DNA from: Nocardia asiatica NBRC 100129
Lineage (GTDB): Bacteria; Actinomycetota; Actinomycetes; Mycobacteriales; Mycobacteriaceae
Length of the DNA stretch: 60,001 nt
Assembly: GCF_000308415.1 (NCBI RefSeq)
Contig: NZ_BAFS01000226.1
Coordinates: 1 to 60,001, forward strand
Reading direction: 5' to 3'
Position numbers and translations under genes: made by a program
Shown here: positions 11,655 to 21,400 of the stretch, piece after piece
Position numbering within the stretch: the stretch's first letter is position 1
Layout: each line of letters starts with the position of its first letter
Notes under the pieces: generated by a model
The model's input: only the letters and a program-made list of their open reading frames with translations
Told to the model about the DNA's origin: nothing
Database searches by the model: none

Positions 11655-13655
11655 CTACTCGCCTGGACTCGAGAACCCCTCGGCCGGAACAAGGACCCCC
11701 GCGGTGAGTCCGGTGAACACTTGATCGGCGAGATCCTCCGCCGCTTCGGCGGCTCGCGCGGCGGCGGTGCGCAGCCGGAAGAAACGACGGAACAGAGCCC
11801 CATAGCGTTGTTGCTCCGGCAACGACACCACCGGGATGCGAAGCCGTGCCGGATCGAACCGCACTGTGGACATCCGCGTCGCGGCGACGTTGTCGGAGCC
11901 GGTGAGGAATCCGGCCACGAACCAGGGATCCAGACGTTCCCGGTCGACGCGCAGCGTATGCAGGTGCGCACCACGAATGGCCCTGACATCGTCCGGTCCG
12001 GCCACGCGAACGTTCCGTCCGCCCGTGCGATCGCTGCGGATCGCGGGAATCAGCACGTCGCCGAGTTCGATCTCCACCGCTTCCGCCGGCTGCGCCGTGC
12101 TCATCGTTCCTGATGCGGGTTTGCCCGCTCCGACGTCCGATGCCGTGAGCACCGGCCGCGCATCGCCCACAGCGCCGCCCTCCTTCATCGGCGACTGGGC
12201 CCGAATCCATTGCAATTGACCGTGGTTCACCAGATCGGCAACGGTCACCTGGCGCCATGACTTCGATGGCGATTCGGCCCACCCCGCCATCATCTCTCGC
12301 GCCGCAGCGAATTCGTCACCGGCCGCACCGAGCCGTCGGAGGGCAGCGTCGATCCGATCGGACACCGCGCCCGAGTCGAGTGACGAATGGACGTAACGGG
12401 CGGGTGTCAGGTCCACGGCATCGTCGAGTACGTCGATCCACGGAACGATGGCGGCGACCCCTGGCTCGGTCGGCGAAGGCGCTGCCGCGTCGAATGCGCG
12501 CCAGGCACGTACGACGCTGCCGGTGATGGCATCCCATGCGAGGCGGTCCTCACCATCCCCTTCGGCTTGCACCCTGGTGGTATCGATGAACAGCAGGGAG
12601 CCGGAGGGCCGCGCATCTGGTTCGGGGCTTCTCAAAACCCAGATCTGCAGCCCGACGTGCCACGGCGGCGCCGCTCCCGGCATCAGCCCGATCACCGCTC
12701 GCAGGACACCGGATCGGACGAGATTGGTCCGAATCTTGCGGCCCGAGGATCGCGACGCCACAGCCGGCGGCAGCAGCAACACCGCCGTTCCTCCCGGTCG
12801 CAGATGTGCCACCGCGTGCTGCGCCCAGGCCAGTTCGGACTCCAGACGCGGTGGCAAGCCATATTCCCAGCGGGTATCGAACGCGAGCTCCGCAACACCC
12901 CAATCACGTTGCCCATAGGGTGGATTCGTGAGCACAGCGTCGACCCGAAGGTCTGCGAACGCGTCGGCGAGCAGGCTGTCGCCGAGACGAATTTGCGGTT
13001 GTAGATCGGCCTGTGCCTGAATCGTCAATCGCGCCCGTTCGACTTGCACCGGCACGACATCTTGCCCGTAGAGGTGAACCGCGCCAACTTCGGCGGCGGC
13101 CGATAGCAGCGAGCCGCCGCCGCATGCCGGATCCAGTACGCTACGCACCGCGCTTTCCCCGGGTGCGCGGATCAATTCGGCCATCAATGCCGCCACTGGC
13201 TCGGGAGTTCCATAGACACCTGTCGCCAAGGTGTTCTCGAGCGCGCGATCGGCCAGTGCGTCGACCGCGGCCCGGACGCCCTCGATCGCGCTCACCCGTT
13301 CCATGAGCGGCACCGCACGCGTCACGAACTCGGCGTCGACAGCGTTTCGGTCGGCGCATGCCCACCCGTCCTCGGTGCGCCGCAAAGATCGCATGAACCG
13401 AAAGGCATCGTCCGGCGTAACGTCCGCGCGCAGCAGTGTCCGCAACTCGGCCATCGGCGACTCCGCGGGCCTGATGTCGCGTGCCGCCAACCATTCCCGC
13501 ACCTGATGCAGGTCGAACAACGGCCGGGCCTCGCTGCCACCGACCGCCTTGGGGAAGTCGCTATGTCTGCGCCGCCAGTTGCTCACCGTCGCGCGGGTGA
13601 CGCCGGCCAGCCGGGAGAGCTCTGCGGCGCTGACCGTGAACGCGGGTTTAGGCAT
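11655..13655 (-). CDS. N6-adenine DNA methylase with N-terminal helix-turn-helix and C-terminal target-recognition region
   Basis: 666 residues from ATG 13655; 44 further upstream codons would cover the promoter. Residues 7-60 form a winged-HTH/MerR-type domain (AELSRLAGVTRATVSNWRRR, FDLHQVREWLA). The catalytic part has DPACGGG (174-180, SAM binding) and NPPY (243-246, N6-adenine catalysis). The last ~170 residues resemble an HsdS-like target-recognition domain (GDVLIPAIRSD, WFVAGFLTGSDN, SLPEQQRYGALF). One polypeptide thus carries modification, specificity and possibly autoregulation. It heads a leftward operon with the frameshifted paralogue (81-bp gap) and the kinase. No nuclease domain is seen. 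Confidence 0.85.
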   Translation of the reverse strand: MPKPAFTVSAAELSRLAGVTRATVSNWRRRHSDFPKAVGGSEARPLFDLHQVREWLAARDIRPAESPMAELRTLLRADVTPDDAFRFMRSLRRTEDGWACADRNAVDAEFVTRAVPLMERVSAIEGVRAAVDALADRALENTLATGVYGTPEPVAALMAELIRAPGESAVRSVLDPACGGGSLLSAAAEVGAVHLYGQDVVPVQVERARLTIQAQADLQPQIRLGDSLLADAFADLRVDAVLTNPPYGQRDWGVAELAFDTRWEYGLPPRLESELAWAQHAVAHLRPGGTAVLLLPPAVASRSSGRKIRTNLVRSGVLRAVIGLMPGAAPPWHVGLQIWVLRSPEPDARPSGSLLFIDTTRVQAEGDGEDRLAWDAITGSVVRAWRAFDAAAPSPTEPGVAAIVPWIDVLDDAVDLTPARYVHSSLDSGAVSDRIDAALRRLGAAGDEFAAAREMMAGWAESPSKSWRQVTVADLVNHGQLQWIRAQSPMKEGGAVGDARPVLTASDVGAGKPASGTMSTAQPAEAVEIELGDVLIPAIRSDRTGGRNVRVAGPDDVRAIRGAHLHTLRVDRERLDPWFVAGFLTGSDNVAATRMSTVRFDPARLRIPVVSLPEQQRYGALFRRFFRLRTAAARAAEAAEDLADQVFTGLTAGVLVPAEGFSSPGE

Positions 13656-13694
13656 GCCACTCCTATCCGGGCCTGTTCCGCTTACCTTCCTCGA

Positions 13695-13715
13695 TTGTTG
13701 AGCAAAAGTCAACAA
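13695..13715. promoter_or_regulatory. Candidate operator between the divergent defence operons
   Basis: TTGTTGA and TCAACAA form a perfect 7-bp inverted repeat with a 7-base spacer, 40 bases upstream of the HTH-methylase start and 12 bases from a plus-strand promoter-like TTGACA. Its position fits a shared operator, perhaps bound by the HTH domain of the methylase itself (inference). Confidence 0.5.
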
Positions 13716-13726
13716 AGATGAACGTG

Positions 13727-13756
13727 TTGACATTGCTTTCACGAAAGCCGTATGTT
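13727..13756 (+). promoter_or_regulatory. Promoter-like -35/-10 pair for the rightward operon
   Basis: TTGACA at 13727-13732 and TATGTT at 13751-13756 are 18 bases apart, a good vegetative-sigma match. It would drive the small secreted protein gene (start 13843) and perhaps the genes behind it. Confidence 0.45.
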
Positions 13757-13842
13757 TACTTCGCCTTGCTGGCCTCCGTGACGCCAACGCCCACTCATCG
13801 ACGCCAGCGCCCCGGCACCACCACGACCATCACGGGGATTCC

Positions 13843-14214
13843 ATGTTCACCTCCACCCGCACGCTCGCGACCCTGCTCGCCATCGGGGCGACCGCCACGC
13901 TCATCGTGCTGGCGCCGCCCGCAGTCGCCGCACCGCCCAGCGGATCGGCCGGCGGCTCGTCCTCCAGCGGCTGCGGGCCGCGCAGCGGCGCGGACTACCG
14001 CTTCCTGCGCGAGTCCTACTTCGACGAGGAGTCCTGCGGCGCCCAGGACGCGGCCATCCGGCTCGCCCTCACCAACTGCCGCTGGCTCGACGCCTACTGC
14101 AACTCCGTGCACAACCAGATCGTCCTGGCCGAGAAGCTGCGAGCCACGGTCGACTACCCGTACACCTTCCTCGACGCGTCCATCGACGCCTACTGCCCGC
14201 ACCACCAGCTCTGA
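13843..14214 (+). CDS. Small secreted protein, unknown function
   Basis: 123 residues. Residues 1-29 are a clear Sec signal peptide (short basic start, hydrophobic LATLLAIGATATLIVL, cleavage after AVAA). The mature part of about 94 residues has five cysteines and no family that I recognise. It is the first gene rightward of the divergent promoter region, 50 bases ahead of the DGQHR gene. An exported protein at the head of a DNA-defence operon is unexpected; it may be an unrelated passenger. Confidence 0.75.
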   Translation: MFTSTRTLATLLAIGATATLIVLAPPAVAAPPSGSAGGSSSSGCGPRSGADYRFLRESYFDEESCGAQDAAIRLALTNCRWLDAYCNSVHNQIVLAEKLRATVDYPYTFLDASIDAYCPHHQL

Positions 14215-14264
14215 ATTTCTTCGATCAACAGCGCGTAACCCCCGGAAACACAGAGGATTTCACT

Positions 14265-15494
14265 ATGTCCGACAACCACATCGGCCTCCAGGAGCACGAC
14301 GGGCTGGACAAGGCGCTAGCGGCCGCTTCCGGCGACGCGGCGTCGGCCGGCGCCCGCGTATTCCCCTGCACCGTGTTCCGCCAAGGACGGCGAACCATGA
14401 TCTCGACGTCGTTCCCGTACGCCTTCCTCGCCCGCCAGGTCGTCTCCGAGTCGGTCGAGAAGGGCGGCGACCCGGCCAATACGACGAACCGGCCGCTGAT
14501 GACCGACCACGTGAAGAACATCAACAGCTACGTCCGCGAGAATCCCGAGGATTACATCCTCCCGCCGGTCACCTTGAACGCTCGGCAACTTCCCGCGTTG
14601 CACGTGCCGCGCGGCAACTTCAAGAACCGCCTCGGCTTCATGGTGATCGGCGACGACGTCCGCTTCTACGTCACCGACGGACAGCACCGCATCACCGCGA
14701 TCAAAGGCCACGGCGCCGGACGCTCCACCATTCCCGGCCTGGTCGATCTGGAAGCCGGCTTCGAGAACGACTGCCTCGCGGTGCTGATCGTCGTCGAAGA
14801 CGACCTCAAGCGCATCCATCAGGATTTCGCCGATGCCGCTCAAACGAAGCAGATCCCGGCCAGCCTCCTCGCCGTGTACAACACCCGCGAGCCAGTCAAC
14901 GGAGTTCTCGCCGATCTGGTCGACCGGACCCGGTTCTTCCGCGGCCGCGTCGACGCGACCTCCAAGACCCTGCCCAAGGCATCGCAGTCGGTGTTCCTGC
15001 TCAACCAGGTCCGCCAGTTCGTCAAGGAACTCCTGTTCGCCGACTACGCGCTCGCGGAGGATTCGGTGGCCCGGCAGAGCGCCCAGCTGATCGGCGACAA
15101 GGCCGCCCGCGACGAACTCGTCACCGACGCGGTGACGCTCATCGAGACCATGTCCGATCACCTGGATCCCTGGCAGGAGATCTGCGCGCTGCCCACCAGC
15201 GGTGGCCCGGCCAACCGGGTGGCCGACTTCCGCCAGAAGTACGTGAACATGACCGCCACCGGTCTCGTCATCATCGGTCGCGTCGCGTACGAGATTCGCA
15301 AGAGCCCTGATCTCGAGTGGCGTCTGCACCAGTACCGGCGCCTGGCGACCGAGATCGACTGGCGACGCAGCGCGACGATCTGGCAGAACAGCATCCTCTC
15401 GGTGGACGGCAAGGTCGCCACCCAGCGCGGCCCCGTCCGCGAAGCCTCGAATCGGGTCAAGAGGCAGCTCGGCCTGTTGCCCGATGGGGACTGA
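14265..15494 (+). CDS. DGQHR-domain protein (DndB-like)
   Basis: 409 residues. The family signature DGQHRITAIKG lies at about residues 138-148, after a strand GFMVIGDDVRFYVT. The family includes DndB, the regulator/modification-linked protein of DNA phosphorothioation, and DGQHR proteins of other defence islands. No dndA, C, D or E homologue is present here, so phosphorothioation is not implied. It lies 99 bases before the SNF2 helicase in the same direction. A modification-sensing or regulatory role is inferred from the family. Confidence 0.82.
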   Translation: MSDNHIGLQEHDGLDKALAAASGDAASAGARVFPCTVFRQGRRTMISTSFPYAFLARQVVSESVEKGGDPANTTNRPLMTDHVKNINSYVRENPEDYILPPVTLNARQLPALHVPRGNFKNRLGFMVIGDDVRFYVTDGQHRITAIKGHGAGRSTIPGLVDLEAGFENDCLAVLIVVEDDLKRIHQDFADAAQTKQIPASLLAVYNTREPVNGVLADLVDRTRFFRGRVDATSKTLPKASQSVFLLNQVRQFVKELLFADYALAEDSVARQSAQLIGDKAARDELVTDAVTLIETMSDHLDPWQEICALPTSGGPANRVADFRQKYVNMTATGLVIIGRVAYEIRKSPDLEWRLHQYRRLATEIDWRRSATIWQNSILSVDGKVATQRGPVREASNRVKRQLGLLPDGD

Positions 15495-15593
15495 TCGGGA
15501 TCGAAGAAATCCCGCCCAGACGGAAACGCTGCGCGTCTCGGAGACGGTACTAAGTTGAGTTCTTCGGCTGTCGACCCACCAGGAGCACCCTCG

Positions 15594-18479
15594 ATGACCC
15601 TTGCGCAAGCGCGTGATCCGTTCCACGTCGCGCCCGGTTCGATCGTCGTAGTCCGCGACGAGGAATGGTTGGTCACTTCGGCCGAACAAGGGTCCGACGG
15701 GTGGCTGGTTCGCGTGCGCGGGCTATCGGAGCTCGTCGCCGACACTACGGCGATCTTCTACCAGAGTCTCGACGACATCCAGGTCCTCGACCCCGCCGCC
15801 GCTCAGGTCGTCCCCGACGGGTCGTCGGGCTACCGGGATTCCCGGCTGTGGCTGGAAGCATTGCTGCGTAAAACGCCCTTTCCCTATGGCGACCAAACGC
15901 TGACGGTGTCGACACGCATGCTCGCCGATTCACTCGGATATCAGCGAGCCGCGGTCGCCAAGGCGCTCGATCCCCGGCTCATCCGGCCGCGCATCCTGAT
16001 CGCCGACGCCGTCGGCCTCGGTAAGACGCTCGAGATCGGCATGATCCTGTCCGAACTGGTGCGGCGCGGACGTGGCGAGCGAATCCTCGTCGTCACGCCG
16101 AAGCATGTGCTGGAGCAGATGCAACACGAACTGTGGTGTCGTTTCGCGCTGCCCTTCGTGCGGCTGGATTCAGCGGGGATTCAGAAGGTGCGCCAGAAGC
16201 TTCCGGCCACCCGCAACCCGTTCACCTACTACAAGCGCGCGATCATCTCGATCGACACCCTCAAAAGCCCTCGGTACAAGGCGCATTTGGAGCGCCAGCA
16301 CTGGGACGCGGTGGTGATCGACGAGTCGCACAACCTCACCAATGTCGGCACCATGAACAACGAACTGGCCCGAGTGCTGGCCCCGAACACCGAGGCGTTG
16401 ATCCTGGCATCGGCGACCCCCCACAACGGTCGTGAGGAATCGTTCGCCGAACTGCTGCGCCTGCTGGACCCCACCGCGGTAGCGGCGGACGGCTCGTTCA
16501 CCAAAGAAGACGTCTCGGCGTTGCTGATCCGCAGGCACCGGCATCACGAGGAAGTGGCCGCCGAGGTGGGCAGCGACTGGGCCGAACGCGCCGAGCCGGT
16601 GCATCGCCTTGTGGAGCCTTCCGGCGCGGAAGACGCTGTGGCGCGCGAACTGTCGCAGGTGTGGCTGCATCCACGGACGGGCGCGTCACCGTATTCGGGT
16701 GAGACCACCGCGCTGTTCCCGTGGACGCTGGCGAAGGCGTTCCTCTCATCACCGGCCGCGCTGCGGGAATCGATCAACCAGCGCCGCGACAAGCTTCGCA
16801 AGGACGGTGGCCCGCGCTCACCGGCGCAGCACGCCGAACTGGCCGCGCTGAATACCCTCTCCGATCTCAACGACAAAGCGTTCACCGAATCGGCAGGCAA
16901 GCAGGCGGCGCTGGTGCAGCGGCTGCGGGAGATCGGCGTCGGCGCGGCGTCGCCCACCCGCGCCGTCGTGTTCGCCGAGCGGGTCGCGACGTTGAAATGG
17001 CTCACCGAACTGCTGCCCGCGTCGCTGGGGTTGCGGCAGGAGAACGTCGTCATGCTGCACGGGGGTCTGTCCGATGTGGAGCAGCAGGAGATCGTCGACA
17101 GCTTCAAACTGGAGACATCCCCGATCCGGGTGCTGGTCACCGGCGATGTCGCCTCCGAAGGCGTGAACCTGCACGCCCAGTGCCACCATCTGATCCACTA
17201 CGACATCCCCTGGTCGCTGATCCGCATCGAACAGCGCAACGGTCGCGTCGATCGCTACGGCCAGAAGTTCCCGCCGGTGATCTCCTCCCTGATCCTGGAG
17301 CCGTCGGACCCCGACTTCTCCGGCGACCTGCGCGTGCTGTCGCGTCTGCTGGAGCGGGAGAACCAAGCGCACTCCACCCTCGGCGATGTCGCCTCGCTGA
17401 TGGGCAAACACAGTGTGGGCGACGAGGAGTCGGCGATTCGTGACGTGCTGGCCGGCAAGACCTCGCTCGACGATCAGCTGCGCACCGTCGATGAGGTCGT
17501 CGCCGGTGACGACATCGACGCGTTCTTCGCTCAGATCGACCTGGAGCCCGACGAACCGGCCGCCCTGCCCGAACTACCCCGCCAGAGCCTGTACCCCGAC
17601 GACATCACCTTCTTGGACGAAGCGTTGCGCGCGAGCTTCTGCGACATTCCGCATGCCGATCCCGCCGCGGGCGGCGTCGACTGGACCGTGCACGCCAATC
17701 ACGGTATCGCCGAGCTGGTTCCGCCGCGAGACCTCAGGCAGCGGCTGGGGCAACTACCGCAGAACTACTTGCAGCACGGCCGCGTGCTGGAGCGCCTGAA
17801 ACTGGCCACTTCGCCGCAGGTCGGCGACGCCCAGCTGCGGACGGCCAGACAGGGCAAGGGCATCAACGGCACCACCTGGCCGGAGGCGCACTTCCTCGGT
17901 CCGCTGCACCCGGTGCTGGACTGGGCGAGCGACCGCGCGCTCAGCGCGCTGGGCCGCAACCAGATTTTCGCCATCCGCGGCGAGCTCGACGTGACCACCG
18001 TGTTGTTGATGGGCACGCTGATGAACCGGCGCGGTCAGCTCGTCTCCCGCGTCTTCGCCACCGTGGTGTTCCCGAACTCGGAACGCCCCTCGTTCTCGCT
18101 GGTCGAGACGCATTTCGATCTCGATTTCCTGCTCACCGACACCGGCTTGAAGCCGGGCACCGCCAACCCTGGCCCGCTCGCCGACCCACACCGCCTGCAA
18201 CAGCTGATCCCGATCGCGGTCGAGCGGGCGGCCGAGTCGATGAAGATCGTGCTCGACCAGCAGGAACGAACGGCCCACGAGCGCCTGGCCGCCTGGCGCC
18301 AGCGCGCCGACCGCTGGTACTCCGGCGCCGAACAGCTCGAGTTGTTCGGCAGCCAGAAGAAGAAGGTGGACAAACTCTCGCACCGGATCGCCGAAGAACA
18401 GCGCCTCGCCGAATCTCTCGCCCCCACCCAGCAGTTGGTGCGCCCGCTGCTCGTGATCGTCCCCGAAAAGGATCAGTGA
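15594..18479 (+). CDS. SNF2-family helicase, DrmD-like
   Basis: 961 residues from ATG 15594, chosen because AGGAG stands 8 bases before it; a TTG at 15555 would add 13 residues. Superfamily-2 motifs are ordered as expected: ADAVGLGKTLE (~137-147, motif I), IDESHN (~242, motif II), ILASATPHN (motif III), GDVASEGVNL and IEQRNGRVDRYGQ (~520-555, motifs V and VI). The C-terminus is long and helical. Size, motifs and direct coupling to a large adenine methylase match DrmD of class 1 DISARM (established system: drmD, drmMI, drmA, drmB, drmC). The stop overlaps the GTG preceding the next gene. Confidence 0.88.
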   Translation: MTLAQARDPFHVAPGSIVVVRDEEWLVTSAEQGSDGWLVRVRGLSELVADTTAIFYQSLDDIQVLDPAAAQVVPDGSSGYRDSRLWLEALLRKTPFPYGDQTLTVSTRMLADSLGYQRAAVAKALDPRLIRPRILIADAVGLGKTLEIGMILSELVRRGRGERILVVTPKHVLEQMQHELWCRFALPFVRLDSAGIQKVRQKLPATRNPFTYYKRAIISIDTLKSPRYKAHLERQHWDAVVIDESHNLTNVGTMNNELARVLAPNTEALILASATPHNGREESFAELLRLLDPTAVAADGSFTKEDVSALLIRRHRHHEEVAAEVGSDWAERAEPVHRLVEPSGAEDAVARELSQVWLHPRTGASPYSGETTALFPWTLAKAFLSSPAALRESINQRRDKLRKDGGPRSPAQHAELAALNTLSDLNDKAFTESAGKQAALVQRLREIGVGAASPTRAVVFAERVATLKWLTELLPASLGLRQENVVMLHGGLSDVEQQEIVDSFKLETSPIRVLVTGDVASEGVNLHAQCHHLIHYDIPWSLIRIEQRNGRVDRYGQKFPPVISSLILEPSDPDFSGDLRVLSRLLERENQAHSTLGDVASLMGKHSVGDEESAIRDVLAGKTSLDDQLRTVDEVVAGDDIDAFFAQIDLEPDEPAALPELPRQSLYPDDITFLDEALRASFCDIPHADPAAGGVDWTVHANHGIAELVPPRDLRQRLGQLPQNYLQHGRVLERLKLATSPQVGDAQLRTARQGKGINGTTWPEAHFLGPLHPVLDWASDRALSALGRNQIFAIRGELDVTTVLLMGTLMNRRGQLVSRVFATVVFPNSERPSFSLVETHFDLDFLLTDTGLKPGTANPGPLADPHRLQQLIPIAVERAAESMKIVLDQQERTAHERLAAWRQRADRWYSGAEQLELFGSQKKKVDKLSHRIAEEQRLAESLAPTQQLVRPLLVIVPEKDQ

Positions 18480-18481
18480 CC

Positions 18482-21400
18482 ATGGCTTCTTTCGACTCCA
18501 TCGTCGTCGGCGAGGACTGGATCAGCGAGCACTATTTCACCACCGACTCGGTGAAGGAATCCTTCCACGGCAAGGTGATGGAGCTGCGCAAGCTTTGGGA
18601 CGCCGAAGCCAAAGAAGGCCGGTCCACCGTGCGAAGCTCTTTGCTGGCCACCGCCCGCGACCTGCAGACGGCTCTGGCCGCGCTCGCGGAGAGCCCCGAA
18701 TCGGCTCCGAAGGCGCACGCCCAGGTGCGGGCCACATTCGGCTACGAGGGCGAACTGACCACGTTCACTGCCGAACGCGCGGGATCCGAGCTGGAGATAC
18801 CCGATGCGCGACTGCCGGATGTGGCGAATGTGCTCTTTCTGCAAGCGAATCCGGTCGCCGCGCTCGAAGATCTGCTCGACCCGGGCACCGGCAGGCTGAT
18901 CACCGCCGCCACAGAGGACGGCAAGCCGATCGAGTCGGTGTCGAAAGCGGTTTCCGCGGCGTTCCGCTCGGACACCCCACCGGCGTTCGTGGTGGTGCAG
19001 GCCGGGCAATGGCATCTGCTCGCCGAAGCCGAACGCTGGGCGGAAGGCCGCTACCTCGCCGTGGACCTGCTCGTGGTCGCCGAGCGCAAGCACGAGGCGC
19101 GCGGCGGGGAGATCGACCGGGTCGCTGCGATCTTCGGCCACCAAGCGCTGAAACCGGACGCGGACGGGAATATCTGGTGGACCGGAGTCCTCGAGGATTC
19201 GGTCAAACACACTGTGGGCGTCTCCAAGGACCTGCGCGAAGGCATTCGCCTGTCCATCGAGATCATCGCCAACGAGGTGGTGCGCCGCCGCCGGGAAAAC
19301 GGCCTGACCATGGACGGCATCGACGGCAACGAACTCGCCAAGCACTCCCTGCGATTCCTCTACCGCATCCTGTTCCTGCTGTACGCGGAAGCGTCCCCGG
19401 AGATGCAGGTGCTGCCCACCGGCGCGCCCGAATACGAGGAGGGATACGGCCTCGACCGCCTGCGCGACCTCACCCTCACCGAACTCGTCTCGCACCGCGC
19501 CCGCACCGGCACCCATCTCTACGAGTCGTTGAAGCGCCTGTTCGACTTGGTGGACCGCGGCCACACTCCCAAGGTCCGGGAGAACATCGCCGACGACCCG
19601 GCCCCTGGCTTGGTGTTCAACCCACTGCGCGCCGACCTGTTCTCCCCCAAGGCCACCGCACTCATCGATGAGGTCGGCCTCGGCAACGAAGCGACCCAGC
19701 AGGTTCTCCAGCACCTGCTGCTCACCAAGGAGAGCAAGTCCCGCAAGGGCGCCGATCGCGGTTTCATCAGCTACGCCGAACTCGGCATCAACCAGCTCGG
19801 CGCGGTGTACGAGGGCCTGATGTCCTACACCGGGTTCTTCGCCGAGGAGGACCTGTACGAAGTCGCCAAGAACGGCGATCCGGAGAAGGGTTCGTGGGTG
19901 GTGCCGGTGGACCGCTCCGACCACCTCTCCGAATCCGACTTCGTGCGGGCCGAGGACCCGGAGACACATGAGGTGAAGCCGGTGCGGCATCTCAAAGGCA
20001 CGTTCGTCTTCCGGCTCGCCGGTCGCGAACGGCAGCAGTCCGCCTCTTACTACACCCCCGAGGTGCTGACGAAATTCGTTGTCTCCCAAGCGCTCGAGGA
20101 ACTGCTGGACCAGAACGACACCCGCACCTCCCCCGAGGAAATCCTCCAGCTCACCATCTGCGAGCCCGCGCTCGGCTCCGGTGCGTTCGCCATCGAAGCC
20201 GTGCGCCAGCTCGCCGCCGAATACCTCAAGCGCAAGCAGGAAGACCTCGACGAACGGATCGAACCCGATCGGTATCCGTTCGAGTTGCAGAAGGTGAAAG
20301 CGCACATCGCGTTGCACCAGGTGTACGGGGTCGACTTGAACGCGACCGCCGTGGAACTCGCCGAGATCTCACTGTGGCTGGACACCATGGTCGCGGGTTT
20401 GCAAGCGCCCTGGTTCGGCTTGCATCTGCGGCGCGGGAACTCGCTCATCGGAGCGCGGCGGGCGGTGTACATGCCCAATGAGCTGGCGAAGAAGGCGTGG
20501 CTCAAAACTGTTCCGAAGGACATACCGCTCGGTCAGGAGATCGGCGCAGGCATTCACCACTTCCTGCTGCCCGCCGAAGGGTGGGGTGCGGTAGTCGACA
20601 CCGCCGAGGCCAAGACGTACGCGCCGGAGAAGCGGGAAGAACTTCGACTGTGGCGCAACGATATTCGCAAGTCGCCGTCGAAGGACATGGCCAAGCGCCT
20701 CGCCTCGCTCGCGCAACGGGTGGAGACGCTGTGGGAGTTCACGCTGCGGCGACTGGTCATCGCAGAAGCCGAGATTCGGCGCGATCTGCACCTGTGGGGC
20801 AGAGAGGCCCTCGAGTACAAGCCGGTGGTGGAGCGCGAGCAGATCGAGGCAGTGCTGCACAACGAGAACGGGGCCTATCGTCGTCTGCGGCGGGTGATGG
20901 ATGCGTGGTGTGCGCTGTGGTCATGGCCGTTGACCACCGACGTTCCGGCGCCGGACTGGGATCAGTGGGTCGGTGGGCTCGAGGCGTTGCTCGGGATCGC
21001 ACCCAAGGCGGGGAAGTTCGAGAAGTATGGACAGACCAGTATCTCAGGGGACCTGAGCTGGTTCGAGCTGGATATCGCCGAGGACACCGATCGGACTTTC
21101 GCTCAGGTGAAGGCGGTAGATGCGGCGATTGCGGAGTTTCCCTGGTTGGCCGTCGCGGCCGGAATCGCGAACACGCAGGGGTTCCACCATTGGGAACTGG
21201 ACTTCGCGCCGGTGTTTGCACGTGGCGGGTTCGATCTGCAGGTCGGTAATCCACCGTGGGTACGACCGGATTGGGATGAGGCGAGCGTGCTTGCCGAGTT
21301 CGATCCGTGGTGGGAGTTGGAACTCAAACCATCGGAGCGCATTAAGCAAGCCAAATTCACTGAAATGCTGTCGCTGCACGAAATTCGCTCGACGTTTCTC

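Noticed and set aside
14265..15494. Evidence for DNA phosphorothioation from the DndB-like protein
   Set aside because: No DndA, C, D or E homologue is in the window. The DGQHR domain occurs in several defence contexts.
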